Assembly: GCA_002714305.1 (NCBI GenBank)
Contig: PAWY01000029.1
Span: 13,517-18,658, forward strand
Length of the DNA stretch: 5,142 bases
Origin: Methanobacteriota archaeon
Lineage (GTDB): Archaea; Thermoplasmatota; Poseidoniia; Poseidoniales; Poseidoniaceae
Direction: 5' to 3'
The notes beneath the pieces are model-generated. The model was not told the DNA's origin. It did not search any database and worked only from the letters and a program-made list of their open reading frames with translations. How positions within the stretch are numbered: the stretch's first letter is position 1; each line of letters opens with the position of its first letter. Positions 1-5,142 of the stretch are shown in pieces. The position numbers and the translations under genes were made by a program.

Positions 1-735
1 GCATACTACAAGCTTCCGGAATCCATGGACCCAGAGGCGCTGAAGAAGAATGAGGACCACCGTCCTTGGTCAAAGCAGATGCTCACGATGGCGGCTAATT
101 CAGCCTCCATGTTGCGCACTCGAAGCATTGGGGCAATGATTTGGGTCTCCATGCTCTTCATCTTCGGATTCACGGTCATGCACTCGGTGTTCATTCTCTA
201 CACTGAAATGGACGTTGGCCTCGGGGGCCTCGGCTTTTCAGAACAGGACAACGGCCGTATTTTCGCCATGATTGGCCTCTTTGGAATCCTCACCCAGGCC
301 GTTCTCATCGGTCCACTCACTCGCCGTTATGGAACACGACGTTTGATTCCAATGTCAATCCTGTTGACCGGTCTTGGCCTCACCCTTATCCCCTATACGC
401 AAGCTTCCATGACTTGGCTTCAGATGCTCGTGGTGGTTTCATGCATTGCGATTGGGAACGGTGTGTTCCAACCGTCTTCAAGCACCTACCTCACTCGAAT
501 CGCTCATGACGAAGGCTACGATTTGGGTGTGGTCATGGGTGCCCAAGAATCGCTCAGCGCGTTTGCTCGAATCTTTGGTCCGCTCAGTGGCGGATTGATA
601 TGGGAATTAACGGTGAATGGAGGGTATCCGTGGGATTATCACACTGCATTCCACCTTTGCGGTTTGGTGATGGTGGTCTCTGCGCTCCTGACCTTGCGGC
701 TCCCTCCCCTCAAGCGGTTTAATGAGGCAGAATGA
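1..735 (+). CDS. MFS transporter, C-terminal half (5' end outside window)
   Basis: Integral membrane protein, probably a proton-coupled exporter of the TetA/multidrug type; the substrate cannot be read. The frame is open from base 1 and codes 244 residues up to a TGA at 733-735. The first residues, AYYKLPES, look like the end of TM6 in the TetA-like group (usually 'LPE' followed by a charged loop), so about half the protein lies upstream. Counting from the first codon in the window, hydrophobic segments fall near 40-62, 84-104, 114-130, 138-156, 172-200 and 212-232, which fits TM7-TM12. The loop 'GPLTRRYGTRRL' matches the second-half copy of the MFS motif A pattern (G-x-L-x-D/x-R-x-G-R-R). 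A glycine-rich helix 'RIFGPLSGG' fits TM11. An ATG at 25 is in frame but lies inside the TM6-TM7 loop and is not a likely start. The next gene follows on the same strand after 51 bases. Family call is firm, substrate unknown. Confidence 0.88.
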   Translation, partial: AYYKLPESMDPEALKKNEDHRPWSKQMLTMAANSASMLRTRSIGAMIWVSMLFIFGFTVMHSVFILYTEMDVGLGGLGFSEQDNGRIFAMIGLFGILTQAVLIGPLTRRYGTRRLIPMSILLTGLGLTLIPYTQASMTWLQMLVVVSCIAIGNGVFQPSSSTYLTRIAHDEGYDLGVVMGAQESLSAFARIFGPLSGGLIWELTVNGGYPWDYHTAFHLCGLVMVVSALLTLRLPPLKRFNEAE

Positions 736-739
736 GCGG

Positions 740-745
740 TTTTTT
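740..745 (+). terminator. Possible oligo-T transcription stop after the MFS gene
   Basis: Six consecutive T residues lie five bases after the MFS stop codon. Archaeal RNA polymerase can terminate at short oligo-T tracts without a hairpin. The tract is short and no stem was seen, so read-through into the downstream AI-2E-family gene is equally possible. Confidence 0.25.
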
Positions 746-786
746 GCTCGGAATGCCTTCAAGACCCCAAGTGTGCTGGCTCCCTT

Positions 787-2226
787 ATGGAAGCCGTTAC
801 ACCCAAATGGACGAGAGAGAACTTTCGTCAGCGGTTGACGGTGCTTTCCCATGCTGCTATCATCATGACCTTGGTCACCATTTGGTTGATTCAGCTGGTG
901 GATGTTCTCCAACCCCTGTTCATTGCACTTGGAATCTATTTTGTTTTGAAACCGGGTGCAGATTACCTTTCGGCCAAAGGATTCCCGATCATGCTTTCCT
1001 ACATCACCATGCTCATGTTGGCGATTTTGGTCGTCCTTTCGGCCGGATTTTTCGCCTATCAGCAGGCGGATACCCTCCTTAGTGATGATGAGCGGATGGG
1101 AGAATACACGGAACTGCTCGATGACCGTTGGGCTGATGTGAAGGGCATGCCCATCATCGGGAAATCAATCCTCGACGCCGGTGCATCGGTCAACGGCACC
1201 ATGGACGATGACCTCGCCAGGATGGGGCTGCTTGAGGATGGCTCGGGGATCTCTGATGCCATCAACGGTCTGCTTTCAAGTGTGGGCATGTTCTTCATTA
1301 CCGGCATTACCGTGCTGTTCTTTTTGCTGTTCATCATCTTTGAAGCCAGTTTGCTTCCCGGACGAATTGAACGAGCCTATCCAGGTGGTGCAAGCGAGCG
1401 CGTGCACATGATTCGCGACCAAATTGAGGCCAGTGTCAACACCTATGTGGTGGTAAAGACGGGGGTTGGATTTGGTACGGGTGTTTGTGCTGGTCTGGTT
1501 ATGCTTTTGTTTGGCATTGACCTTTGGTTCACGTGGGCTCTCCTCACGTTCTTGTTGAATTACGTGCCCTACATCGGGTCCCTCTTGGCGACCATTCCTC
1601 CATTGATGCTGGGGTTCATTCTCCTCGACCCTACGATGCTGCTTATCCTTACCATTCTCTTGCTCACGAATCAGCAACTCTGGGGCAATGTCATTGAGAC
1701 CCGTTGGGCTGGTCGTGCCCTCGATATCTCTCCGGTTCTTCTGCTGGTTGTGACGGCCTTTTCGTTTTGGGTCTGGGGCATTATCGGCATGATTCTCTCC
1801 ATCCCGTTGGTTGTTATTCTAAAAATCGTCCTCGAAAACATCGATGCTACTCGCCCGCTGGCCATCCTTCTCTCGGAACGTGCGCCAACCTTGGAAGAGG
1901 CTTGGCGCGAGGCCATCAAAGATGGCCGCATCACCGCCTATGAACAACGGATGCTGAGTGAACTCCAAACCGTTCTCGGCTATTCCGACGACCAGGTCAA
2001 ACTCATCTCTGCACGGATTGCTGCCGAATACGCGCTTCGGCGTGGCCGATTGAGCATCGACCAAATCGGTCTCATACGCGTGGGTATTGACCACATGCCA
2101 CTGCCTCAGAAGTGGAGCGATCAGCTGGAGGAACTGGTCACTGAAGGAAAACTATCCGTCAAGGAACGTCTTTTCCTCGGCCGGCTTGTCTTCGCCTTAA
2201 CCGATGACGACGATGAGGAAGAGTGA
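787..2226 (+). CDS. AI-2E/PerM (UPF0118) family membrane protein with a repeat-bearing C-terminal extension
   Basis: Polytopic membrane protein of the AI-2E family transporters (TqsA/PerM/YdiK group). Members have been linked to autoinducer-2 export or Na+/H+ exchange, but for archaeal homologues the substrate is unknown. It has 479 residues; family members are usually about 350. Hydrophobic segments lie near 20-55 (a pair), 70-92, 166-187, 225-243, 247-296 and 315-347. A soluble, partly acidic loop (95-165) sits between the early and later helices, as in the family. Family signatures include 'LNYVPYIGSLLATIPP' (257-272), and 'GNVIETRWAGRALDISP' (300-316) followed by the last long helix. Residues from about 355 form a charged helical extension with three GxI/L-S/T repeats (near 380, 420, 454) and end in DDDDEEE. 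The ATG at 787 is the first start after the upstream stop at 733-735 in this frame; no ATG, GTG or TTG lies between. No Shine-Dalgarno site is visible. It ends one base before the UPF0147 stop on the other strand. Confidence 0.9.
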   Translation: MEAVTPKWTRENFRQRLTVLSHAAIIMTLVTIWLIQLVDVLQPLFIALGIYFVLKPGADYLSAKGFPIMLSYITMLMLAILVVLSAGFFAYQQADTLLSDDERMGEYTELLDDRWADVKGMPIIGKSILDAGASVNGTMDDDLARMGLLEDGSGISDAINGLLSSVGMFFITGITVLFFLLFIIFEASLLPGRIERAYPGGASERVHMIRDQIEASVNTYVVVKTGVGFGTGVCAGLVMLLFGIDLWFTWALLTFLLNYVPYIGSLLATIPPLMLGFILLDPTMLLILTILLLTNQQLWGNVIETRWAGRALDISPVLLLVVTAFSFWVWGIIGMILSIPLVVILKIVLENIDATRPLAILLSERAPTLEEAWREAIKDGRITAYEQRMLSELQTVLGYSDDQVKLISARIAAEYALRRGRLSIDQIGLIRVGIDHMPLPQKWSDQLEELVTEGKLSVKERLFLGRLVFALTDDDDEEE

Positions 2227-2227
2227 A

Positions 2228-2494
2228 TCAAAGAACCTCGGTCAATATGCGCTCGAGTTCGGTGTTGATGGTGAGAATCAGTGTTCCAAACTCTGGCGGG
2301 ATATTGGGGTCCTCATAGAGTTCTTCCAATTTGGATTGAGCCATTGCGATTCGGACATCGAGTTTCTTGCCCTTGTTAAGCAACCAGTTTTCGCAGGCCT
2401 CTTTGGCCTGTCGGCGAATGTTTCGTGGGACTTTGGGGTCATCGATTTGGTTGATGACCGTGGCAACTTGTTCTAATCGTTCTTCGATGTCCAT
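2228..2494 (-). CDS. UPF0147 family protein
   Basis: Small cytoplasmic protein of 88 residues, the usual size for UPF0147, a conserved archaeal family of unknown molecular function predicted to be all-helical. The family pattern is visible throughout: an N-terminal 'IEERLEQVATVINQI', then 'DDPKVPRNIRRQAKEA' (polar helix after V-P-R-N-I-R), a middle 'VRIAMAQSKLEEL', 'DPNIPPEFGTLI' (D-P-N-x-P), and a C-terminal 'INTELERIL'. The frame stays open 50 codons further upstream, but that part (Trp/Pro/Gln-rich, overlapping the divergent promoter and peptidase gene) does not resemble the family. The ATG at 2494 matches the family N-terminus and has an AAGGTGG Shine-Dalgarno-like stretch five bases upstream, so this start is preferred. 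Its stop lies one base from the stop of the AI-2E-family gene. Divergent from the A24 peptidase gene. Confidence 0.88.
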   Translation of the reverse strand: MDIEERLEQVATVINQIDDPKVPRNIRRQAKEACENWLLNKGKKLDVRIAMAQSKLEELYEDPNIPPEFGTLILTINTELERILTEVL

Positions 2495-2499
2495 GGATA

Positions 2500-2506
2500 C
2501 CACCTT
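2500..2506 (-). promoter_or_regulatory. Shine-Dalgarno-like site of the UPF0147 gene
   Basis: On the minus strand AAGGTGG lies five bases before the ATG at 2494. It shares AGGTG with the expected complement of the 16S rRNA 3' end. It is the clearest ribosome-binding site in the window and supports the internal start over the longer open frame. Confidence 0.5.
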
Positions 2507-2537
2507 CTTGCACGCATCTTTGGCTGGCCGGCGGCCG

Positions 2538-2547
2538 TCTTTAAGTT
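2538..2547. promoter_or_regulatory. TATA-like element in the divergent UPF0147 / A24 peptidase promoter region
   Basis: The A/T-rich run TTTAAGTT (2540-2547) stands out in a GC-rich 74-base intergenic region. Its centre is about 25 bases before the peptidase ATG at 2569, the spacing expected when an archaeal transcript begins at or very near the start codon (leaderless); no Shine-Dalgarno site precedes that ATG. Read on the other strand (AACTTAAAG) the same element is about 49 bases from the UPF0147 ATG, which would give a leader of roughly 20-25 bases carrying the AAGGTGG site. Function is inferred from position and composition only. Confidence 0.4.
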
Positions 2548-2568
2548 GATGGCCTGCTTGGTTGCTCC

Positions 2569-3564
2569 ATGGAGGCGACCAACGAGGCCATCCTTGGATG
2601 GACACGTGTGGGTGTGCTTTTGCTTGGTCTTGGCTGGGCGGCATGGATGGACCATAAGGACCGACGCGTGCCCAACGAACATTGGATTGTATGGGCGAAA
2701 CCAGCCATCTTCATTTGGGCGCTTGACCTCATGGTTCAGGGGGCAGATTGGACGATTTACCTCACGGCCGCCGCCGTCGTGGCCTACGCAAGTGTCTCTG
2801 TTTTTGGTCGTCCAACCCTGGGCGATGCGATCAACGGTTCATGGATGGACCGCTCATTCTTGTTGTGGTACCTTGCGGGAGGTATCGGCGTGGTGGCCGG
2901 TGCTTTGGAATACCAATCCACGACACCGTTGGATGTGCTTCTCAATGAGGGTGACCCATTGGGCATGCTGTGGTGGAAAACAGCCTCGCTCTTCTCGGTC
3001 ATCCTCCTCATTGATTTGGCTTGGAGGTTGCGTCTGCTCCACGGTGGGGCTGACGCGAAAGCGCTGATGTGGGTCAGCCTTCTTTTCCCAACTTGGGCAA
3101 CGGTACCGCTTCCCATGAGTGGCATGGGCGATGGTGCCGTGGTCGCTCTCCCAGTGAGCATTTCGCTTCTGATATGGGGGGGTCTGGCCTTCCTGCTCAT
3201 TCCCTTTGTTATGCTGGGCCTGAACCTCAAGCGCGGGAACATCACGCGGTTCGGTGATTTACGCCTTGCTTGGCATGCATCCATGATGTCCATTGACGTG
3301 GTCCCTCAGCGACACGTTTGGTTGCTCAGCACCACCATGGCCCTTCCCAACGGCGAAACTCGGGTCGTTCATTCAACCAGGGCTCCTCGAACCACGCCCA
3401 GCGAGAAGGAATTGGATGCAGACCTGGAGGAACTTCGTTTGCTTGGAGTCGACAAGGTATGGGTGAGCCACAAAATGCCGCTTCTCGTCTTTTTGTTCCC
3501 AGCCGTGCTTCCGCTCGTGCTGTTTGGAGACCCAACCACGCTGCTGATGCACTTTATCGGGTGA
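2569..3564 (+). CDS. A24-family prepilin/prearchaellin-type aspartic signal peptidase (archaeal)
   Basis: Membrane-embedded aspartic protease related to FlaK/PibD and bacterial PilD, which cut class III signal peptides from archaellins and type IV pilin-like proteins at the cytoplasmic face. It has 331 residues, longer than FlaK (about 230). Visible features: TM1 (9-26), then 'MDHKDRRVPN' (27-36), where D28 fits the first catalytic aspartate of the D-x(4)-R-x-P-N pattern; further helices near 44-58, 62-80, 96-113 and 138-152; then 'HGGADAKAL' (158-166), where D162 fits the second catalytic aspartate followed by the usual lysine. The canonical GxGD is here GGAD. Helices near 164-180 and 190-219 follow, then a charged cytoplasmic segment (220-303) ending in 'DKVWVSHKMP' (295-304) and a last helix (305-328). 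That ending resembles the archaeal A24 C-terminal domain of type II (Arc_PepC_II). The first start in frame is the ATG at 2569, with a TATA-like box about 25 bases upstream. No pilin substrate is encoded in the window. Confidence 0.85.
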   Translation: MEATNEAILGWTRVGVLLLGLGWAAWMDHKDRRVPNEHWIVWAKPAIFIWALDLMVQGADWTIYLTAAAVVAYASVSVFGRPTLGDAINGSWMDRSFLLWYLAGGIGVVAGALEYQSTTPLDVLLNEGDPLGMLWWKTASLFSVILLIDLAWRLRLLHGGADAKALMWVSLLFPTWATVPLPMSGMGDGAVVALPVSISLLIWGGLAFLLIPFVMLGLNLKRGNITRFGDLRLAWHASMMSIDVVPQRHVWLLSTTMALPNGETRVVHSTRAPRTTPSEKELDADLEELRLLGVDKVWVSHKMPLLVFLFPAVLPLVLFGDPTTLLMHFIG

Positions 3565-3568
3565 AAGA

Positions 3569-3718
3569 TCAGCTGCCCTTACGCTCAGCGTTCTTAGGAC
3601 GTAGGCCCTTGTACCCACACTTTCTGCACCGGGTCGCTTTCCATGCATTGCGCGCATTGCACTTCATGCAAATTTTGACGCGGAGCATACGAGCCTCTGC
3701 TTCGGGGAATCGTGCCAT
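3569..3718 (-). CDS. rpl40e: Large-subunit ribosomal protein eL40 (L40e)
   Basis: Zinc-ribbon protein of the large ribosomal subunit, 49 residues, the size expected for the stand-alone archaeal form (in eukaryotes it is fused behind ubiquitin). The sequence starts [10 protein letters not shown] and contains C17-x2-C20-x10-C31-x2-C34, the four zinc ligands. Family hallmarks are seen: 'ICMKCNARN' in the first knuckle, '[12 protein letters not shown]' in the second, and a basic tail ending in KGS. The ATG at 3718 is preferred because the product matches the family end to end and a TATA-like TTAAATA lies about 25 bases upstream, which suggests a leaderless transcript; no Shine-Dalgarno site is seen. 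The stop lies four bases from that of the A24 peptidase gene, tail to tail. The gene stands alone here rather than in a ribosomal operon. It is easily missed because of its length. Confidence 0.95.
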   Translation of the reverse strand: MARFPEAEARMLRVKICMKCNARNAWKATRCRKCGYKGLRPKNAERKGS

Positions 3719-3739
3719 GATGAGGCGACCAATTTCCCC

Positions 3740-3746
3740 TATTTAA
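3740..3746 (-). promoter_or_regulatory. TATA-like box of the eL40 gene
   Basis: TTAAATA on the minus strand is centred about 25 bases upstream of the eL40 ATG at 3718, the spacing expected for an archaeal TATA box serving a leaderless transcript. It lies within the 81-base region between eL40 and the divergent metallo-beta-lactamase-fold gene. It might also serve that gene in the other direction, which would give a leader of about 30 bases to the ATG at 3800. The call is positional. Confidence 0.5.
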
Positions 3747-3799
3747 CCGCAACCACACGCCTTGGGTATGTTGAAGTTGGGCGGGTGCATGGCAGGCCC

Positions 3800-4561
3800 A
3801 TGAAGGTCGTGAGGTTACCCGGCATTCATCACGATGGAAACGTTGTCTTGGTTTCGGGCTCATTGGGCCATCTCCTCATCAATGCTGGAACCTCATGGTA
3901 CCAAGCCCTCCAAGTGGAACGCATCACGGGGCAGTTGGGGGAGGGAAAGTTGGACCGCATCCTCCTCACCTCCCGTCGTTTTCCAGTTTCAGGGGGCGCC
4001 GCTCACGTATCCAAAGCGTTCGATGGTATTCCAGTTCACATTCACTCCGATGGTCAAGCGGCCCTCGAGACGGGTGATTTCTTCACCACATGGGCCAATC
4101 GTTACGATTCCGACATGCCGCGGACGTTGACTGAACCCCTGTCGGAAGACGATGTTTTTCCCATGGGAGTTGGTGAGGTTGTCCCTGTTCATCTTCCCGG
4201 CCACACCAGTGAGGGGATGGGATTTCACCTTCCGCACCTCTCGACGTTGGTGGTGGGGGCTCTCTTACCTCGGGCCGACCGGCCCACTCGATGGGACTTG
4301 CCAGGGGGTTCGCTAATGGACATCATTTCCAGTTTCAAACACATGAAGCGATTGGAGGTGACCTCCATTGTGCCCCTCCAAGGTCCAGCCATTCGTGGTG
4401 CAGAACATGTGCAGGAGGTGCTGACCCGGCATCTCAAATTTTTCGAGGAGGCAGCGGCCAACGAAGGCCAGCCTCCCGTTTCTTGGGACCGTCCGGCATC
4501 AACGGCCGTTTGGCTCACGCCTCGTACGCCTTGGCCCCTTGAAGAACAGGAGTCTGTTTAA
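3800..4561 (+). CDS. Metallo-beta-lactamase-fold protein lacking most metal ligands (probable pseudoenzyme)
   Basis: Soluble 253-residue protein with the layout of the metallo-beta-lactamase superfamily, whose active members are mostly di-zinc or di-iron hydrolases. Landmarks, numbered from this ATG: 'LLINAGTSW' (25-33) in the place of the 'iDtG' strand-turn; 'LLTSRRFPVSGG' (55-66) where THxHxDHxGG is expected; 'HLPGHTSEGMGFHL' (131-144), the motif 3 region with H135 kept; 'VVGALLP' (151-157) where the bridging Asp of 'vGDll' would be (A154); 'GGSLMDIISSFKHM' (169-182), the usual helix; and 'VPLQGP' (191-196) where the last His of 'PGHGP' is expected (Q194). So His/His/Asp/His of motif 2, the bridging Asp and the final His are all replaced, while the scaffold is intact and the frame open. 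A hydrolase role is therefore unlikely; a binding or structural role is inferred. A GTG at 3785 is an alternative start adding five residues; the ATG is preferred because the MKVVRLPG beginning suits a first beta strand. Divergent from eL40; its stop overlaps that of the propeller-like gene. Confidence 0.8.
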   Translation: MKVVRLPGIHHDGNVVLVSGSLGHLLINAGTSWYQALQVERITGQLGEGKLDRILLTSRRFPVSGGAAHVSKAFDGIPVHIHSDGQAALETGDFFTTWANRYDSDMPRTLTEPLSEDDVFPMGVGEVVPVHLPGHTSEGMGFHLPHLSTLVVGALLPRADRPTRWDLPGGSLMDIISSFKHMKRLEVTSIVPLQGPAIRGAEHVQEVLTRHLKFFEEAAANEGQPPVSWDRPASTAVWLTPRTPWPLEEQESV

Positions 4562-5142
4562 GCAGGATACGGGAGAAAGTAGGTGTCGCGAAGACGGCGT
4601 TGTTTGCGAATGGTATACGACTCAGCGGTGTTTCGAATATCGTGCGATGAACCGTCCCATGCCCGTACGTGATGAATCCACCCACTTCGAACATGAACCA
4701 ACTCACCCTCGATGCGAAGGCTTGAAACGGGCCCATCGATGGAAAAGATGAGTTCAGCACGCTCAGTCCGATGGTCACAGACGGACCACACCGCACCATG
4801 CTGTGTTCCTACAAGAAAATGGAAAGCGCCTTGCTCCACGAGCGTGATGGCCCGAATGCTTCCAGACTTTAGTGAGAACTTCGCCACCACTTCCAGGCGT
4901 GGGAGCGTATAGACCACGACCTCTCCATCGGCCGTACCAATCACGGCTGAATCAATGGGCCCCATCGGTCCACGCAAGGCGAGCAAAACGGTGGGTAGGC
5001 CCTCCAGAAGGGTGCGGGTCGGTCGCCCCTCAATTGGTTTCCAAGCGACCGTTCCGTCGTTCATGGCCACGAGGGTGCCATCGTTGGTGGTCAAACTTCG
5101 CACGACTGTTCGCTGCTGCATGTTGTCAATGAGACAATGGGG
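4558..5142 (-). CDS. Beta-propeller (WD40/PQQ-like) repeat protein, possibly partial at the window edge
   Basis: No specific family is recognised. Numbering from the ATG at 5121, four similar blade-like units of about 40 residues are visible: 'GTLVAMNDGTVAWKP' (15-29), 'AVIGTADGEVVVYTL' (59-73), 'FLVGTQHGAVWSVCD' (102-116) and 'LVHVRSGWIHHVRAWDG' (141-157). These follow a G-x-x-x-G-x-V-x-V pattern alternating with short hydrophobic strands, typical of beta-propellers that act as binding platforms. The C-terminus (160-187) is basic and non-repetitive. A closed propeller normally needs six to eight blades, so four is short. The frame stays open through the seven codons between the ATG at 5121 and the window edge, with no Shine-Dalgarno or TATA-like site there, so the true start may lie to the right of the window. 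The ATG at 5121 (187 residues) is the alternative. No signal peptide or membrane segment is seen. The stop TAA overlaps the stop of the convergent metallo-beta-lactamase-fold gene. Confidence 0.65.
   Translation of the reverse strand, partial: PHCLIDNMQQRTVVRSLTTNDGTLVAMNDGTVAWKPIEGRPTRTLLEGLPTVLLALRGPMGPIDSAVIGTADGEVVVYTLPRLEVVAKFSLKSGSIRAITLVEQGAFHFLVGTQHGAVWSVCDHRTERAELIFSIDGPVSSLRIEGELVHVRSGWIHHVRAWDGSSHDIRNTAESYTIRKQRRLRDTYFLPYPA

Noticed and set aside
732..1082. Plus-strand open frame of 116 codons whose ATG overlaps the MFS stop as ATGA
   Set aside because: The start-stop overlap is attractive for translational coupling, but the product has no recognisable pattern, is rich in Cys/His/Pro, and runs out of frame through the well-supported AI-2E-family gene.
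1276..1677. Minus-strand open frame of 133 codons
   Set aside because: Antisense to the transmembrane core of the AI-2E-family gene; its Gln/Asn/Glu/His-rich product is what antisense reading of membrane-helix codons gives.
2495..2644. Upstream extension of the UPF0147 frame by 50 codons
   Set aside because: The added residues do not resemble the family, overlap the divergent promoter and the peptidase start, and the internal ATG at 2494 has both the family N-terminus and a Shine-Dalgarno-like site.
2546..3067. Plus-strand open frame of 173 codons, and minus-strand frame 2784-3293 of 169 codons
   Set aside because: Both lie across the A24 peptidase gene, which has catalytic motifs and membrane segments in its own frame; the overlapping products are Arg/Ser/Pro-rich shadows.
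3122..3135. GMGD in the A24 peptidase as the catalytic aspartate
   Set aside because: It matches GxGD literally, but it sits in a probable loop and lacks the following Lys, whereas GGADAK at 159-164 has the family context.
3318..3746. Plus-strand open frame of 142 codons
   Set aside because: It runs across the end of the A24 peptidase gene and antisense through eL40, both well supported; no family features.
3594..3863. Minus-strand open frame of 89 codons overlapping eL40
   Set aside because: Out of frame with eL40 and crossing the divergent promoter region; no recognisable features.
1..5142. Mobile element, CRISPR array, tRNA or other RNA gene, or a defence-island signature
   Set aside because: No terminal inverted repeats, regular direct DNA repeats, transposase or nuclease motifs, or cloverleaf-like sequence were seen on either strand; the genes look like ordinary chromosomal content.

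Overview
The window reads as a densely packed chromosomal segment from an archaeon, most likely a marine euryarchaeon of the Poseidoniales (Marine Group II) type. The domain-level call rests on what is seen: a 49-residue archaeal-type ribosomal protein eL40, a UPF0147 protein (an archaeal family), an A24 membrane peptidase with an archaeal-type C-terminal region, A/T-rich TATA-like boxes about 25 bases before start codons, and few Shine-Dalgarno sites. The group-level assignment is an inference from gene style and moderate GC content; no search was possible.

Layout. Bases 1-735 (+) carry the C-terminal half of an MFS transporter whose start lies outside the window. After 51 bases comes an AI-2E/PerM-family membrane protein (787-2226, +) with an unusual soluble C-terminal extension. 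It meets, tail to tail with one base between, a UPF0147 gene (2228-2494, -). A 74-base divergent promoter region separates UPF0147 from an archaeal prepilin/prearchaellin-type A24 peptidase (2569-3564, +). Four bases further on is the stop of the small zinc-ribbon ribosomal protein eL40 (3569-3718, -). A second divergent promoter region leads to a metallo-beta-lactamase-fold protein (3800-4561, +) that has lost almost all metal-binding residues. Its stop codon overlaps the stop of a beta-propeller-like protein (4558-5142, -), which is open at the right edge.

How the genes work together. There is no obvious shared pathway: two membrane transport proteins, a type IV pilin/archaellin signal peptidase, one ribosomal protein, one small conserved archaeal protein, a probable pseudoenzyme and a propeller protein. 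From UPF0147 onward the genes alternate in strand, so each probably has its own promoter. The three tail-to-tail junctions have spacings of +1, +4 and -4 bases, so 3' ends of transcripts must form inside the opposing coding regions. No RNA genes, mobile elements, CRISPR arrays or long repeats were seen, and no stretch over 100 bases lacks a gene.

The most interesting items are the metal-ligand-depleted metallo-beta-lactamase homologue, the three-repeat acidic C-terminal extension on the AI-2E-family protein, and the A24 peptidase with a GGAD active-site variant plus a nearby decoy GMGD.
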